From assembly GCF_016887965.1 (NCBI RefSeq), contig NZ_JAFDVD010000013.1, forward strand, positions 1 through 64,000: a stretch of DNA of 64,000 bases, read 5' to 3'. Shown here in pieces: positions 8,013 to 16,320 of this stretch. This DNA comes from Phycicoccus sonneratiae (GTDB lineage: Bacteria; Actinomycetota; Actinomycetes; Actinomycetales; Dermatophilaceae). The notes beneath the pieces are model-generated. The model worked only from the letters and a program-made list of their open reading frames with translations, was not told where the DNA came from and made no database searches. The first letter of the stretch is position 1; each line of letters starts with the position of its first letter. The position numbers and the translations under genes were made by a program.

Positions 8013-8839
8013 TGCGTGTCTCCCGCGGCGAGCGCACCGCCAACTACGTCGTCCTCGTGGCCTTCGCGGTCTTCGCCCTCTGGCCGGTGCTCACCGTGCT
8101 CCTCGCGGCGCTCGGGCCGGACGACGCCGCCGGCGGGTCGGTCGGCGGCGGCGTGCTCGGCCTGCACCCCGAGAACTTCGTCACCGCCTGGGACCAGGGG
8201 CGGTTCGGCAGCTACCTGCGCACCAGCGTGCTCGTCTCGGGCACCGTCGTCGTCGTCAGCGTCGTGCTCTCGCTGCTCAGCGGGTACGCGCTGGGCACGA
8301 TGCGCTTCCGCGGCTCGACGGCCCTGTTCTACCTCTTCCTCGTCGGCATCATGATGCCGAGCGAGGCGGTCCTCGTGCCGCTGTACTACGACCTGCGCGA
8401 CCTCGGGCTCACCGACACCGTCTGGGCCCTGCTGCTGCCGCAGATCGCGCAGTCGGTGGCCTTCGGGACCTTCTGGATGCGGGCCTGGTTCCGCTCCTCG
8501 AGCCGCTCGATCGTCGAGGCGGCGCGGCTCGACGGCGCGTCGACGTGGCGCATCCTCTGGCAGGTGCTCGTGCCGCTCGCCCGGCCGGCGGTCGTCACGC
8601 TCACCGTGCTCACCTTCATGTGGACGTGGAACGAGTTCCTCGTCCCCCTCGTCATGGTCGTCTCCGAGTCGCTGCGCACCGCGCCGCTCGGTCTGGCGTT
8701 CTTCCAGGGGCAGTACACGCAGGGCTTCACCCTGCTCGCGGCCGGGGCGTGCATCGTCGCGACGCCGGTCGTCGTGCTCTACCTGTTCCTGCAGCGCCAC
8801 TTCATCGCCGGGATGCTCGAGGGGGCAGTCCGGGAGTAG
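8012..8839 (+). CDS. ABC sugar permease, MalG type
   Basis: A 275-residue inner-membrane permease with six predicted membrane segments, starting at NYVVLVAFAVFALWPVL. The EAA loop VEAARLDGASTWRIL near residues 168-182 is the contact site for the ATPase. The ATG shares its first base with the last base of the preceding stop (TGATG). It completes the binding protein-MalF-MalG set and lies 37 bases ahead of the PIG-L deacetylase, which is probably in the same operon. Confidence 0.93.
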   Translation: MRVSRGERTANYVVLVAFAVFALWPVLTVLLAALGPDDAAGGSVGGGVLGLHPENFVTAWDQGRFGSYLRTSVLVSGTVVVVSVVLSLLSGYALGTMRFRGSTALFYLFLVGIMMPSEAVLVPLYYDLRDLGLTDTVWALLLPQIAQSVAFGTFWMRAWFRSSSRSIVEAARLDGASTWRILWQVLVPLARPAVVTLTVLTFMWTWNEFLVPLVMVVSESLRTAPLGLAFFQGQYTQGFTLLAAGACIVATPVVVLYLFLQRHFIAGMLEGAVRE

Positions 8840-8876
8840 GGCAGGGGAAAACCGTTCCGCGACAGGGAAGAGGTCG

Positions 8877-11687
8877 ATGATGACCAGGTTCACGAGTAGA
8901 CCACGCGCGTCCGCGAGGAGGGCGGCGACGCTCGCCGTCGCGGCCGCCCTCGCCCTCACCGGCGCCGGCGCGGCGGGTGCCGCGACGGCGGGTGACCACG
9001 ACGGGCACGGTGGGCACGACGGCCACGGGTCGTCCGCACCGCCGCACGCCACCACCTCGGCGGGCCGGCCGGTCGACCTCGGCGCCCTCTTCATCGGCGC
9101 GCACCCCGACGACGAGGCGGGCTCGCTGTCGGCCTTCGGCGAGTGGGGTCACGAGAACGGCCTGCGCACCGGCGTCGTCACCGTCACCCGCGGTGAGGGC
9201 GGCGGCAACGCCGTCGGGCCCGAGGAGGGTCCGCCGCTCGGCCTGCTGCGCGAGAAGGAGGAACGCTCGGCCGTCGGGCGCGCGGGCATCACCGAGGTCT
9301 TCAACCTCGACGAGGTCGACTTCTTCTACACCGTGAGCGACGCCCTGACCCAGCAGGTCTGGGACCACGACCAGGTCCTCGGCAAGGTCGTCCGGGTCAT
9401 CCGCCAGACGCGTCCCGAGATCCTCTTCACGATGGACCCTGCACCCTCGCCCGGCAACCACGGCAACCACCAGGACGCCGCGCGGCTCGCGACCGAGGCC
9501 TTCGAGGCCGCCGCCGACCCGAAGCGCTTCCCCGAGCAGATCCGGTCGGAGGGACTGCATCCCTGGGCGCCGGCGAAGCTGCTCAACCGCGGCACGGCCA
9601 CCGCACCCACCGGGTCGCAGTGCATGGCGCAGCTGACGCCGAAGGACCCGACCCAGACCGTGTACGGCGTCTGGGCCGGCGCGAAGGCCGCGGACGGTCG
9701 CACGTGGGCCGCGGTCGAGCGTGACGCCCAGCGGCAGTACGCCTCGCAGGGCTGGGCCGGTTTCCCCGACGTCCCCACCGACCCGGCGCAGATCGGCTGC
9801 GACCTCTTCCGGCAGATCGACTCCCGGGTGCCCTTCGCCGAGCCGGGGACGGCTGCCGCGCAGCGGCCGTCGTCCGCGCTGGCCGGGGCGACGGTGCAGC
9901 AGAAGGGTGCGGTGCCGCTGGGTACCGGGCTGCGCGTCACCACGGACCGTTTCGGGGTCCTCGCGGGCGCCCCGTTCACCGCGACGGTCTCGGTCACCGC
10001 GCCGAAGCGCGCCCTCCCCGGCTCGTCGGTGGCGCTCGACCTCCCCGAGGGATGGACCGCGCGCGGCGACGGCCGGCTGGGCACGGTGAAGCCCGGGCGG
10101 ACGGTCACCCGCTCGTTCCGGGTGACCCCGGCCGCCGACGCGACGGCCAGCGAGCGGCAGCGCATCGCGGCACGCCTCTCGACGCGGGTCGGCGCGGGCT
10201 ACTCGGACCGGGTCGTCGAGGTCGTCCCCACCGTGACCGCCCGTCCGCAGCTGCTCCCGCAGGTCGCGGCCTTCGAGGACTGGGCGCCCGCCGTGGCCCA
10301 CCAGCCCCAGCTGAGCGGCACCGTGACGCCCGTCCTGTCCCTGCCGTCCGGCGGGACGCGTGAAGTGCGGGTCGACCTGCACTCCAACGGGACCCGTGAG
10401 GACGCCGGCACCGTGTCGCTCGACCTGCCGGCCGGGTTCTCCGCCGAGCCGGCGAGCGCCCCCTACGGACCGCTCGCCGCGGGAGCCGACGGATCGGTGA
10501 CCTTCACGGTGACGAACACCGACGCGTCGCTGCCGACGTCGAACGCCGGCGGCACGCCGGGCGCGGCGGCCGGTGACTACGCGTACTCGATCGTCACGAC
10601 GACGCGGGCCGGCACGGCGACGACGTCCGCCGCCCTGGAGCTCGTGCCGACGACGACCATCGAGCAGGCCTCTGCCGCACCGGTGGTCGACGGCGTCGAG
10701 TCGTCCGGCGAGTACCCGGGTGAGGAGCTCGACCTCTCCCGGCTCTGGGAGGGGACGGCCTGCTCGTCCGCGGCCGACTGCTCGGCGACCGGGAAGGTCG
10801 CGTGGCACGACGACACGCTCAACGTCCTCGTGCACGTGACCGACGACGTCCTCGGGACGAAGCTCGCCGCGGCCGACTGCAAGCGGCACTGGCGCACCGA
10901 CTCCGTCGAGATCGCCGTCGACCCGCGGGGCGACAGCGAGAACACGTCGACGACGTTCAAGGCCGCCGTCCTGCCGGTCACCGCCGAGGGGACCGCCTGC
11001 GGCCTGCGCGACGCCGACAACCACCAGGGCCCGGCCGCCGAGACGGCACCGGGCATGAAGGTCGCGTCGGTCGTGAACCAGCCCTACGACGGGTACACCG
11101 TCGAGGTGTCCATCCCGATGTCCGAGCTCCCCGGCGCGGTCGACCCCGAGCACCTCGGGCTCGACGTGTTCGTCTACGACTCGGACACCCAGGACAAGAC
11201 CGGCCAGACCCGCATCGGCTGGTCGACCTGGGGTGGCGTGCAGGGCGACCCGTACCGCTGGGGCGTCGCGACCCTGCCGGGGTACACGCCACCGGCCGGA
11301 CGTCCCACCGAGGCACCCGAGCCCGTCATCCCGCTCACGGCGCTGTCCTCGCTCGACAGCCCGCCGAGCCTGGCCCAGGCGGTGCGCGTCGACGTGCCGC
11401 TGGCCGGTGACCCGGCGAGCCGGTCGACGGACGCCGGCTGGGTCGAGAAGGCCTCGGCCGGGCGGTCGTCGGTGACGGCCCGCTTGCGGGCCAACGCGGC
11501 CGGCACGGCGCACGTCGTCGTCGTCAACCGCGACGGCACCGTGGGCACCCGCACCGTCGAGGTGCGAGCCGGCCGTCCGGAGGTGAAGGTCACCCTCGAC
11601 CGGGCGCTCGGGCGGGACGCGAAGGTCTACGTCGGCTGGCTCGACCGGCGCGGCGGCACGCTCGCCTCGGTGGCCCGGGTGCGCTGA
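8877..11687 (+). CDS. Secreted PIG-L deacetylase with NEW3 and CBM9-like domains
   Basis: A 936-residue exported protein. An Arg-rich signal peptide ends near residue 36, then comes a His-rich stretch (GDHDGHGGHDGHG, residues 39-51). The PIG-L/LmbE domain covers about 65-290 with the zinc site H76-P-D-D-E80 (GAHPDDEAG) and the second histidine motif HGNHQDAAR near 197; these enzymes remove N-acetyl groups from GlcNAc-containing compounds. Residues about 330-590 look like two beta-sandwich NEW3-type repeats, about 600-790 like a CBM9-type sugar-binding domain, and the last 130 residues are an unrecognised beta-rich region. GAAGAGG precedes two adjacent ATGs (8877, 8880). Its place in the sugar operon suggests it deacetylates an extracellular glycan before import. 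Confidence 0.85.
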   Translation: MMTRFTSRPRASARRAATLAVAAALALTGAGAAGAATAGDHDGHGGHDGHGSSAPPHATTSAGRPVDLGALFIGAHPDDEAGSLSAFGEWGHENGLRTGVVTVTRGEGGGNAVGPEEGPPLGLLREKEERSAVGRAGITEVFNLDEVDFFYTVSDALTQQVWDHDQVLGKVVRVIRQTRPEILFTMDPAPSPGNHGNHQDAARLATEAFEAAADPKRFPEQIRSEGLHPWAPAKLLNRGTATAPTGSQCMAQLTPKDPTQTVYGVWAGAKAADGRTWAAVERDAQRQYASQGWAGFPDVPTDPAQIGCDLFRQIDSRVPFAEPGTAAAQRPSSALAGATVQQKGAVPLGTGLRVTTDRFGVLAGAPFTATVSVTAPKRALPGSSVALDLPEGWTARGDGRLGTVKPGRTVTRSFRVTPAADATASERQRIAARLSTRVGAGYSDRVVEVVPTVTARPQLLPQVAAFEDWAPAVAHQPQLSGTVTPVLSLPSGGTREVRVDLHSNGTREDAGTVSLDLPAGFSAEPASAPYGPLAAGADGSVTFTVTNTDASLPTSNAGGTPGAAAGDYAYSIVTTTRAGTATTSAALELVPTTTIEQASAAPVVDGVESSGEYPGEELDLSRLWEGTACSSAADCSATGKVAWHDDTLNVLVHVTDDVLGTKLAAADCKRHWRTDSVEIAVDPRGDSENTSTTFKAAVLPVTAEGTACGLRDADNHQGPAAETAPGMKVASVVNQPYDGYTVEVSIPMSELPGAVDPEHLGLDVFVYDSDTQDKTGQTRIGWSTWGGVQGDPYRWGVATLPGYTPPAGRPTEAPEPVIPLTALSSLDSPPSLAQAVRVDVPLAGDPASRSTDAGWVEKASAGRSSVTARLRANAAGTAHVVVVNRDGTVGTRTVEVRAGRPEVKVTLDRALGRDAKVYVGWLDRRGGTLASVARVR

Positions 11688-11724
11688 CCGGCACGCCCCC
11701 GACACGGGCCGGGCCGGAATGCGG

Positions 11725-11776
11725 TTGCCGCCGACCCTGCACGCCGGGGTACGGTGGCCGGGACATGGAGAGCTGA
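11725..11776 (+). promoter_or_regulatory. Promoter and short leader ORF before the ABC-F gene
   Basis: TTGCCG (11725-11730) and TACGGT (11750-11755) are separated by 19 bases, a plausible -35/-10 pair. Just downstream, ATG GAG AGC TGA (11765-11776) is a four-codon open frame, 68 bases before the ABC-F start. Some antibiotic-resistance ABC-F genes are controlled by leader peptides, but whether this one is translated is unknown. Confidence 0.35.
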
Positions 11777-11844
11777 CCCACGCACCCCGCTCGCGCCCGA
11801 GGCCCCGCCCGGCGAGCGCCCGCCGCACCCGCGTGGAGCCTCCC

Positions 11845-13464
11845 GTGTCACCGTCCCCCACCGCCCCCGTCGTCGTCCGCGACCTCTCGATGACCTTCGA
11901 CGGGCGCCCCGTCCTCGACGGCGTCTCGCTCACCGTGCCCCCCGGCCACCGCGTCGGCCTCGTCGGCGAGAACGGCTCCGGCAAGTCCACCCTCCTGGCC
12001 TGTGCGGCCGGCGTCCTCACGCCGTCGGCCGGGTCGGTGACGACGCCCGCCGACCTCGGGTACCTGCCGCAGGACGGCGGCCTCGACCCCGGGGCGACGG
12101 TCGGCGAGGTGCTGCGCGACGCCCTGGCCCCGCTGCACCGGCTCGCGGCCGAGGTCGAGCGGCTCGCGACCCACGTCGGTGCGCATCCGGACGACGCCGC
12201 CGCCTCCGCGTCCTACGACGACGCCCTGTCCCGGGCCGTGGCCCGCGAGGCGTGGGACGCCGACCGCCGGGCCGAGGTCGCCGCGCACCGGCTCGGGCTC
12301 GAGGCGCTGCCCCACGACCGCCCGGTGGCCCGGACGAGCGGCGGCCAGCGCTCGCGCCTCGCCCTGGCCGCCCTCCTCGTCCGCCGGCCCGATGCCCTCC
12401 TGCTCGACGAGCCGACCAACCACCTCGACGACGACGCGCTCGACTTCCTCGAGTCCGAGCTCGTCGCGATGCCCGGCGCGGTCCTCGTCGCGAGCCACGA
12501 CCGCGTGCTGCTCGAACGTGCCTGCACCGGCGTCGTCGACCTCGACCCGCGCCACCGCGGGACCGACGGCGTCGGCGGCGCGACGTGGACCGGCTCGTTC
12601 GCCGAGCACCGCGCCGCCAAGGCCGCGGCCCGCCGGCGCTGGGAGGCGGAGTGGCTCGAGCAGCGCGAGCTCGTCGCCGACCTGCGCGGACGGGCCGAGA
12701 CGCGCGAGTCGTCGGTGGCCCACGGCCGGGGACCGACCGACAACGACAAGTTCATCCACGCCTTCAGGGGCTCCCGGGTGCAGACCGCCGCGCGGCGCCG
12801 AGCGCGCGACGCCGAGCAGCGGCTCCTGCGCATCGAGCGCGACCCCGTGCCGCGCCCGCCGGCGCCGCTGCGCCTCGACGTCGACCTCGGCCGCGCCGGG
12901 GGCGGTGACGCAGGCCTCCGCGTCCGCGACCTCGTCGTCCCCGGCCGGCTCCAGCTGGCCCGCCTGGACGTGGCCGCCGGGGAGCACGTCCTCGTCACCG
13001 GCCGCAACGGGTCCGGCAAGTCGACCCTGCTGCGCGCGCTCGCGGAGCCCGGGCGGCACCGGGGGGTCGAGGTCGGCGGCCGGGTCGCGCGCCTCGCCCA
13101 GGACACCGCGTTCCCCGACCCGCGCCGCTCGCCCCAGGTCCTCGTCGCCGCGGCGCTCGGGGTGGCCGTCGAGGATGCCCGCGCCGCCCTGCTGCCCCTC
13201 GGCCTCGTCCACCCCCGCGACGTCGCGCGCCCGGTCGGCGACCTCAGCCTCGGTCAGCAGCGCCGGCTGGCGCTGGCCCTCGTCGTCCTCGCCCGGCCGG
13301 ACGTCCTGCTCCTCGACGAGCCGACGAACCACCTGTCGCTCACCCTCGTCGACGAGCTCGAGGCGGCCGTCGACGCCTCGCCCGCCACGATCCTCGTCGC
13401 CTCGCACGACCGGTGGCTGCGGCGGCGGTGGACGGGACGCACGATCTCCCTCGACTCCCGCTGA
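11845..13464 (+). CDS. ABC-F family ATPase (ribosome-associated type)
   Basis: A 539-residue soluble protein with two ABC ATPase domains and no membrane segments, the ABC-F layout. Members bind the ribosomal E site and act as translation factors or protect against ribosome-targeting antibiotics. Domain 1 has Walker A GENGSGKST (41-49), signature SGGQRSRLALAALL and Walker B DALLLDEPTNHLD; domain 2 has Walker A GRNGSGKST (about 388-396), signature LSLGQQRRLALALVV and DVLLLDEPTNHL. The charged linker between them (about residues 245-330) is the P-site tRNA interaction region. GTG 11845 is chosen because GGAG lies seven bases upstream. Whether it is a housekeeping or resistance type cannot be told by eye. 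Confidence 0.9.
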   Translation: MSPSPTAPVVVRDLSMTFDGRPVLDGVSLTVPPGHRVGLVGENGSGKSTLLACAAGVLTPSAGSVTTPADLGYLPQDGGLDPGATVGEVLRDALAPLHRLAAEVERLATHVGAHPDDAAASASYDDALSRAVAREAWDADRRAEVAAHRLGLEALPHDRPVARTSGGQRSRLALAALLVRRPDALLLDEPTNHLDDDALDFLESELVAMPGAVLVASHDRVLLERACTGVVDLDPRHRGTDGVGGATWTGSFAEHRAAKAAARRRWEAEWLEQRELVADLRGRAETRESSVAHGRGPTDNDKFIHAFRGSRVQTAARRRARDAEQRLLRIERDPVPRPPAPLRLDVDLGRAGGGDAGLRVRDLVVPGRLQLARLDVAAGEHVLVTGRNGSGKSTLLRALAEPGRHRGVEVGGRVARLAQDTAFPDPRRSPQVLVAAALGVAVEDARAALLPLGLVHPRDVARPVGDLSLGQQRRLALALVVLARPDVLLLDEPTNHLSLTLVDELEAAVDASPATILVASHDRWLRRRWTGRTISLDSR

Positions 13465-13499
13465 GTACCGGTGCTCTCGCCGGACGCCCGGCCGGCGGC

Positions 13500-13505
13500 G
13501 ATGCT
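13500..13505 (+). promoter_or_regulatory. -10-like hexamer before the 140-residue membrane protein gene
   Basis: GATGCT, six bases before ATG 13512; no Shine-Dalgarno sequence is visible there. Confidence 0.35.
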
Positions 13506-13511
13506 CGCGAC

Positions 13512-13934
13512 ATGACGCCGACCCGACCCTCCCCCCTCCGGCTCCTCGGCGCCGCCGGCGTCCTCGCCGCCGCGAGCGCCGCGGCGTGGTTCGTCTGGGT
13601 CGGCTGGGACCACGAGTACCAGGTCGACCCGGCCACCGGGGTCGCCTCCGGCCCCTACGAGGCCTGGCAGGTGGTGGGGTGCGCGCTCACCCTCCTCGTC
13701 GCGGGGGTGGTCGCCGGCGTGCTCGTCTCGCCGTGGCTGCTCGCGGTCGTGCCCCCGGCCTTCACCGCCGCGTGGACGGTCGACGCCGCGGCCTCCGACG
13801 AGACCGGCCTCTTCGTCGTGGGCGCGGTGCTCGTGCTGCTCGGCGCGTCCTTCGGTGCTGCCGTTGTCGCTCTCGTCTCCCTCGGGCTGCGAGCGGCTCG
13901 CGGTCGTCGGGTGCCGTCTACCGTGGGCGGATGA
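13512..13934 (+). CDS. Four-helix membrane protein of unknown function
   Basis: A 140-residue protein with four hydrophobic segments at about residues 12-30, 52-72, 74-92 and 99-125. After the first helix comes a conserved-looking loop, [24 protein letters not shown] do not recognise the family. ATG 13512 has a -10-like GATGCT six bases upstream rather than a ribosome-binding site. The stop overlaps the hemerythrin start (ATGA), the first of a chain of four overlapping small genes. Confidence 0.7.
   Translation: MTPTRPSPLRLLGAAGVLAAASAAAWFVWVGWDHEYQVDPATGVASGPYEAWQVVGCALTLLVAGVVAGVLVSPWLLAVVPPAFTAAWTVDAAASDETGLFVVGAVLVLLGASFGAAVVALVSLGLRAARGRRVPSTVGG
13919..13924 (+). promoter_or_regulatory. 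-10 box of leaderless hemerythrin gene
   Basis: TACCGT, six bases before ATG 13931, inside the end of the preceding gene; a possible internal promoter. Confidence 0.4.
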
Positions 13935-14428
13935 CCGGTACGGACCGACGCGTCGTCGCCCTGGGCCGCGAGCTGCGCGATCTGCACGACCGGATCCGCG
14001 ACGTGCTCGAAGACGCCCGCGACGGGCTCGACCCGTCCACCGGCGCGAGCGCCCTGGCGAGCGACCCGGTCACCCGGTGCCGCACCTTCTGCGGCGTCCT
14101 CGACACCCACCACCGGCGCGAGGACGACACCCTCTTCCCCTGGCTGCTCGCCACCCGTCCGGACCTCGCCGACGTCGTCGAGCGGCTCACCCAGGACCAC
14201 CGCGCGGTGGCCACCCTCCTCGCCGACCTGGCCCGGGCCTGCGACGACGAGGCCGCGCCCGCCGTCCTCGTCCGCCACCTCGAGGGCCTCGACGCGATCA
14301 TGGAGAGCCACTTCCGGTTCGAGGAGCGAGTGCTGGTCCCGGTGCTCGACGAGCTCTCACCCGGCCGCCCGGACGACGACCGGCCGGCCCTCGGGCCCGA
14401 CTTCTGGAGGCCGTCGTGGCGCGGATGA
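13931..14428 (+). CDS. Hemerythrin HHE-domain protein
   Basis: A 165-residue helical protein with His and Glu residues spaced for a di-iron four-helix bundle: H19 in [20 protein letters not shown] at 57-68, [12 protein letters not shown] near 85-96 and [12 protein letters not shown] near 124-135. Such HHE proteins bind di-iron and serve oxygen, nitric oxide or redox sensing and iron handling. ATG 13931 overlaps the preceding stop and its own stop overlaps the DUF2256 start. Confidence 0.88.
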   Translation: MTGTDRRVVALGRELRDLHDRIRDVLEDARDGLDPSTGASALASDPVTRCRTFCGVLDTHHRREDDTLFPWLLATRPDLADVVERLTQDHRAVATLLADLARACDDEAAPAVLVRHLEGLDAIMESHFRFEERVLVPVLDELSPGRPDDDRPALGPDFWRPSWRG

Positions 14429-14580
14429 CGCGCAAGGGCGACCTGCCGACGAAGGTCTGCGCGACCTGCGGCCGCCCGTTCACGTGGCGGAGGAAGTGGG
14501 CCCGCGACTGGGACGAGGTCCGCTACTGCTCGGAGGCCTGCCGTCGCGGCCGACCCGGCGCTGGCAGGGTGGAGGCGTGA
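14425..14580 (+). CDS. DUF2256 small zinc-ribbon-like protein
   Basis: A 51-residue basic protein with CATCGRPF at residues 12-19 and [10 protein letters not shown] near 36-45, giving a four-Cys zinc-binding pattern, and the [15 protein letters not shown] core typical of DUF2256. Function is unknown. ATG 14425 overlaps the hemerythrin stop by four bases, and its stop overlaps the next GTG. A GTG at 14416 would add three residues. Confidence 0.85.
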   Translation: MTRKGDLPTKVCATCGRPFTWRRKWARDWDEVRYCSEACRRGRPGAGRVEA

Positions 14581-15116
14581 CCGGTACCGACGTCCTCCTC
14601 ATGGGCGACACCCACCTGCCGAAGCGGGCGAAGGACCTGCCGGCGGCGCTGTGGGAGGCGGTCGACGCGGCCGACCTCGTCGTCCACGCCGGCGACTGGG
14701 TCGACGAGCCGACGCTCGACGCGCTCGAGGCCCGCAGCACCCGGCTCCTCGCGTGCTGGGGCAACAACGACGGCCCCGGCCTGCGCGCGCGCCTGCCCGA
14801 GGTCGCCCGCGCGACCGTCGAGGGCGTGCGGATCGCCGTCGTCCACGAGACCGGTGGCCGCGACCGACGCGAGCAGCGGATGCGCTCCGGGTACCCAGGC
14901 GTCGACCTGCTCGTGTTCGGGCACAGCCACATCCCCTGGGACACCGAGCACGACGGCCTGCGCCTGCTCAACCCCGGATCGCCGACCGACCGCCGGGCGC
15001 AGCCGGACTTCACGTGGATGACGCTGCGCCTCGAGGCGGGCGGCATCCACGACGTCCGGCTGCACCGGTTGGCGCCGCCGAGCCGTCAGGCCGGGGCGTC
15101 GGCGAAGCGCAGGTAG
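14577..15116 (+). CDS. YfcE/MJ0936-type metallophosphodiesterase
   Basis: A 179-residue calcineurin-like phosphoesterase of the small YfcE subfamily, two-metal enzymes that hydrolyse phosphodiesters. Metal ligands are visible in order: GDTHLP (residues 10-15), GDWV near 41, GNNDG near 62-66, a His in VVHETGG near 93 and GHSHIP near 118. GTG 14577 overlaps the DUF2256 stop (GTGA) and has GGAGG just upstream; CAGGGT also sits six bases before it. It is the last gene of the overlapping chain and its end overlaps the convergent peroxiredoxin gene by 31 bases. Confidence 0.88.
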   Translation: MTGTDVLLMGDTHLPKRAKDLPAALWEAVDAADLVVHAGDWVDEPTLDALEARSTRLLACWGNNDGPGLRARLPEVARATVEGVRIAVVHETGGRDRREQRMRSGYPGVDLLVFGHSHIPWDTEHDGLRLLNPGSPTDRRAQPDFTWMTLRLEAGGIHDVRLHRLAPPSRQAGASAKRR

Positions 15117-15715
15117 GGCTTGACCTCGTCGACGTTGGCGAAGCGCTCGCGGGCATCCTCGGTGGACACGGTGGGCGCGACGATGACGCGCTCGCCCGGC
15201 GTCCACTCGGCGGGCGTGGAGACCGGCGCGGCATCGGTCTGCTGCAGTGCGTCGAGGGCCCGGAGGATCTCGGAGAAGTTGCGCCCCACCGACTTCGGGT
15301 AGGTGATGGTGAGGCGCACCTTGTCGGCCGGGTCGACGAGGAAGACCGAGCGGACGGTCGAGGTGTCGCCCTCGCCGGGGTGGATCATGTCGTAGGCCTG
15401 CGCGACGGCGCGGTCCTGGTCGGCGACGATCGGGAAGTCGACCTCGACCCCACCGACCTCGGCGATGTCCGGCACCCAGCGCCGGTGGTCCTCGACCGAG
15501 TCCACCGACACCGCGATCGGCTTGGCGTTGCGCTTGGCGAACTCGGCGGACAGCGCCGCGGTGCGCCCGAGCTCGGTGGTGCACACCGGCGTGAAGTCGG
15601 CCGGGTGGCTGAAGAGCACGGCCCACGCGCCGGACTTCCAGTCGTGGAACGAGATCGGGCCGGCGGTGGTGTCGGCGTCGAAGTCGGGGGCGGTGTCGCC
15701 GAGGCGGAGGGGCAT
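15086..15715 (-). CDS. 1-Cys peroxiredoxin (Prx6 type)
   Basis: A 209-residue thiol peroxidase that reduces hydrogen peroxide and organic peroxides. The peroxidatic Cys is C45 in DFTPVCTTELG, with the catalytic Thr at T42 and Arg in the later TVRSVFLVDP region. I see no second Cys, consistent with the 1-Cys Prx6 group, as are its length and the long C-terminal extension (DEVKPYLRF). ATG 15715 is preceded by AAGGAGTT. It ends inside the 3' end of the convergent phosphoesterase gene, so the transcripts are mutually antisense over 31 bases. Confidence 0.93.
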   Translation of the reverse strand: MPLRLGDTAPDFDADTTAGPISFHDWKSGAWAVLFSHPADFTPVCTTELGRTAALSAEFAKRNAKPIAVSVDSVEDHRRWVPDIAEVGGVEVDFPIVADQDRAVAQAYDMIHPGEGDTSTVRSVFLVDPADKVRLTITYPKSVGRNFSEILRALDALQQTDAAPVSTPAEWTPGERVIVAPTVSTEDARERFANVDEVKPYLRFADAPA

Positions 15716-15804
15716 CGATAACTCCTTGTTCGGATACGTATGGCCCGACGTTATCCAATCGTCGCCGAGATCGTCTCAACCTGCCCGGGATCCGGACAAC
15801 GGCC

Positions 15805-16320
15805 TCAGGACGAGAAGAGGGACCAGCAGAGCTCGTCGCGCCGCACCATGTCCTCGAGGACGAGGTCCCGGACCTCGTCGGGAAGGTGCGCCCGCTGCCA
15901 CGCCAGCTCGCGGAGCCGTTCGCGGTCGCCCGCACCGGCGGGTGCTGCGGCGACGACGGCCTTGAGGGCGTAGGCGGCGGCCCCGAGGTCGTGCTCGGCG
16001 ACGTGGGGGACGCACGCGGCCTGCCCTGCGGCGTAGGCGGCGAAGCGCGGGGCACCGCGCAGCGGCCGGGCCGCCCCCATCGCGTGCCCGCCGGCCGCCC
16101 GGGAGTCCATCATCCGCACCTCGCCCCGCGCCCACCCGCGCACGGCCGCGAGCGCGGCGCGGGGCCGGGCGTCGCCGGGGACCTCGGTCTCCACGAGGGG
16201 CAGCACGTGCTCGGCGCACTCGGCCGCCCAGAGGGCGAGGAGCCGGTGGTCGTCGTCGGCGAGGGTCCCGCCGCGGCGGACGGTGACCATCCGCGGGTCG
16301 CGCACCGGCGGGAGGATCAC
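15805..16320 (-). CDS. Imm5-like putative immunity protein
   Basis: A 171-residue, Ala/Trp-rich helical protein matching the 'putative immunity protein' (Imm5-like) family: LWAAECAEHVLPLVE near residues 31-45, AVRGWARGEVRMMDSRAA near 59-76 and WQRAHLPDEVRDLVLEDM near 141-158. Family members were linked to polymorphic-toxin immunity, but many copies stand alone. The GTG at 16320 overlaps the stop of the WYL regulator by four bases, so the two are co-translated. No toxin gene is visible nearby. Confidence 0.75.
   Translation of the reverse strand: MILPPVRDPRMVTVRRGGTLADDDHRLLALWAAECAEHVLPLVETEVPGDARPRAALAAVRGWARGEVRMMDSRAAGGHAMGAARPLRGAPRFAAYAAGQAACVPHVAEHDLGAAAYALKAVVAAAPAGAGDRERLRELAWQRAHLPDEVRDLVLEDMVRRDELCWSLFSS

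Noticed and set aside
8802-12020. A 1072-codon open frame on the minus strand
   Set aside because: It runs antisense to the PIG-L and ABC-F genes, is Arg/Gly-rich without any domain, and is a by-product of high G+C content.
15805-16320. Toxin-immunity module
   Set aside because: No toxin gene, secretion gene or Rhs-type repeat lies nearby, so only the immunity-family resemblance is stated.
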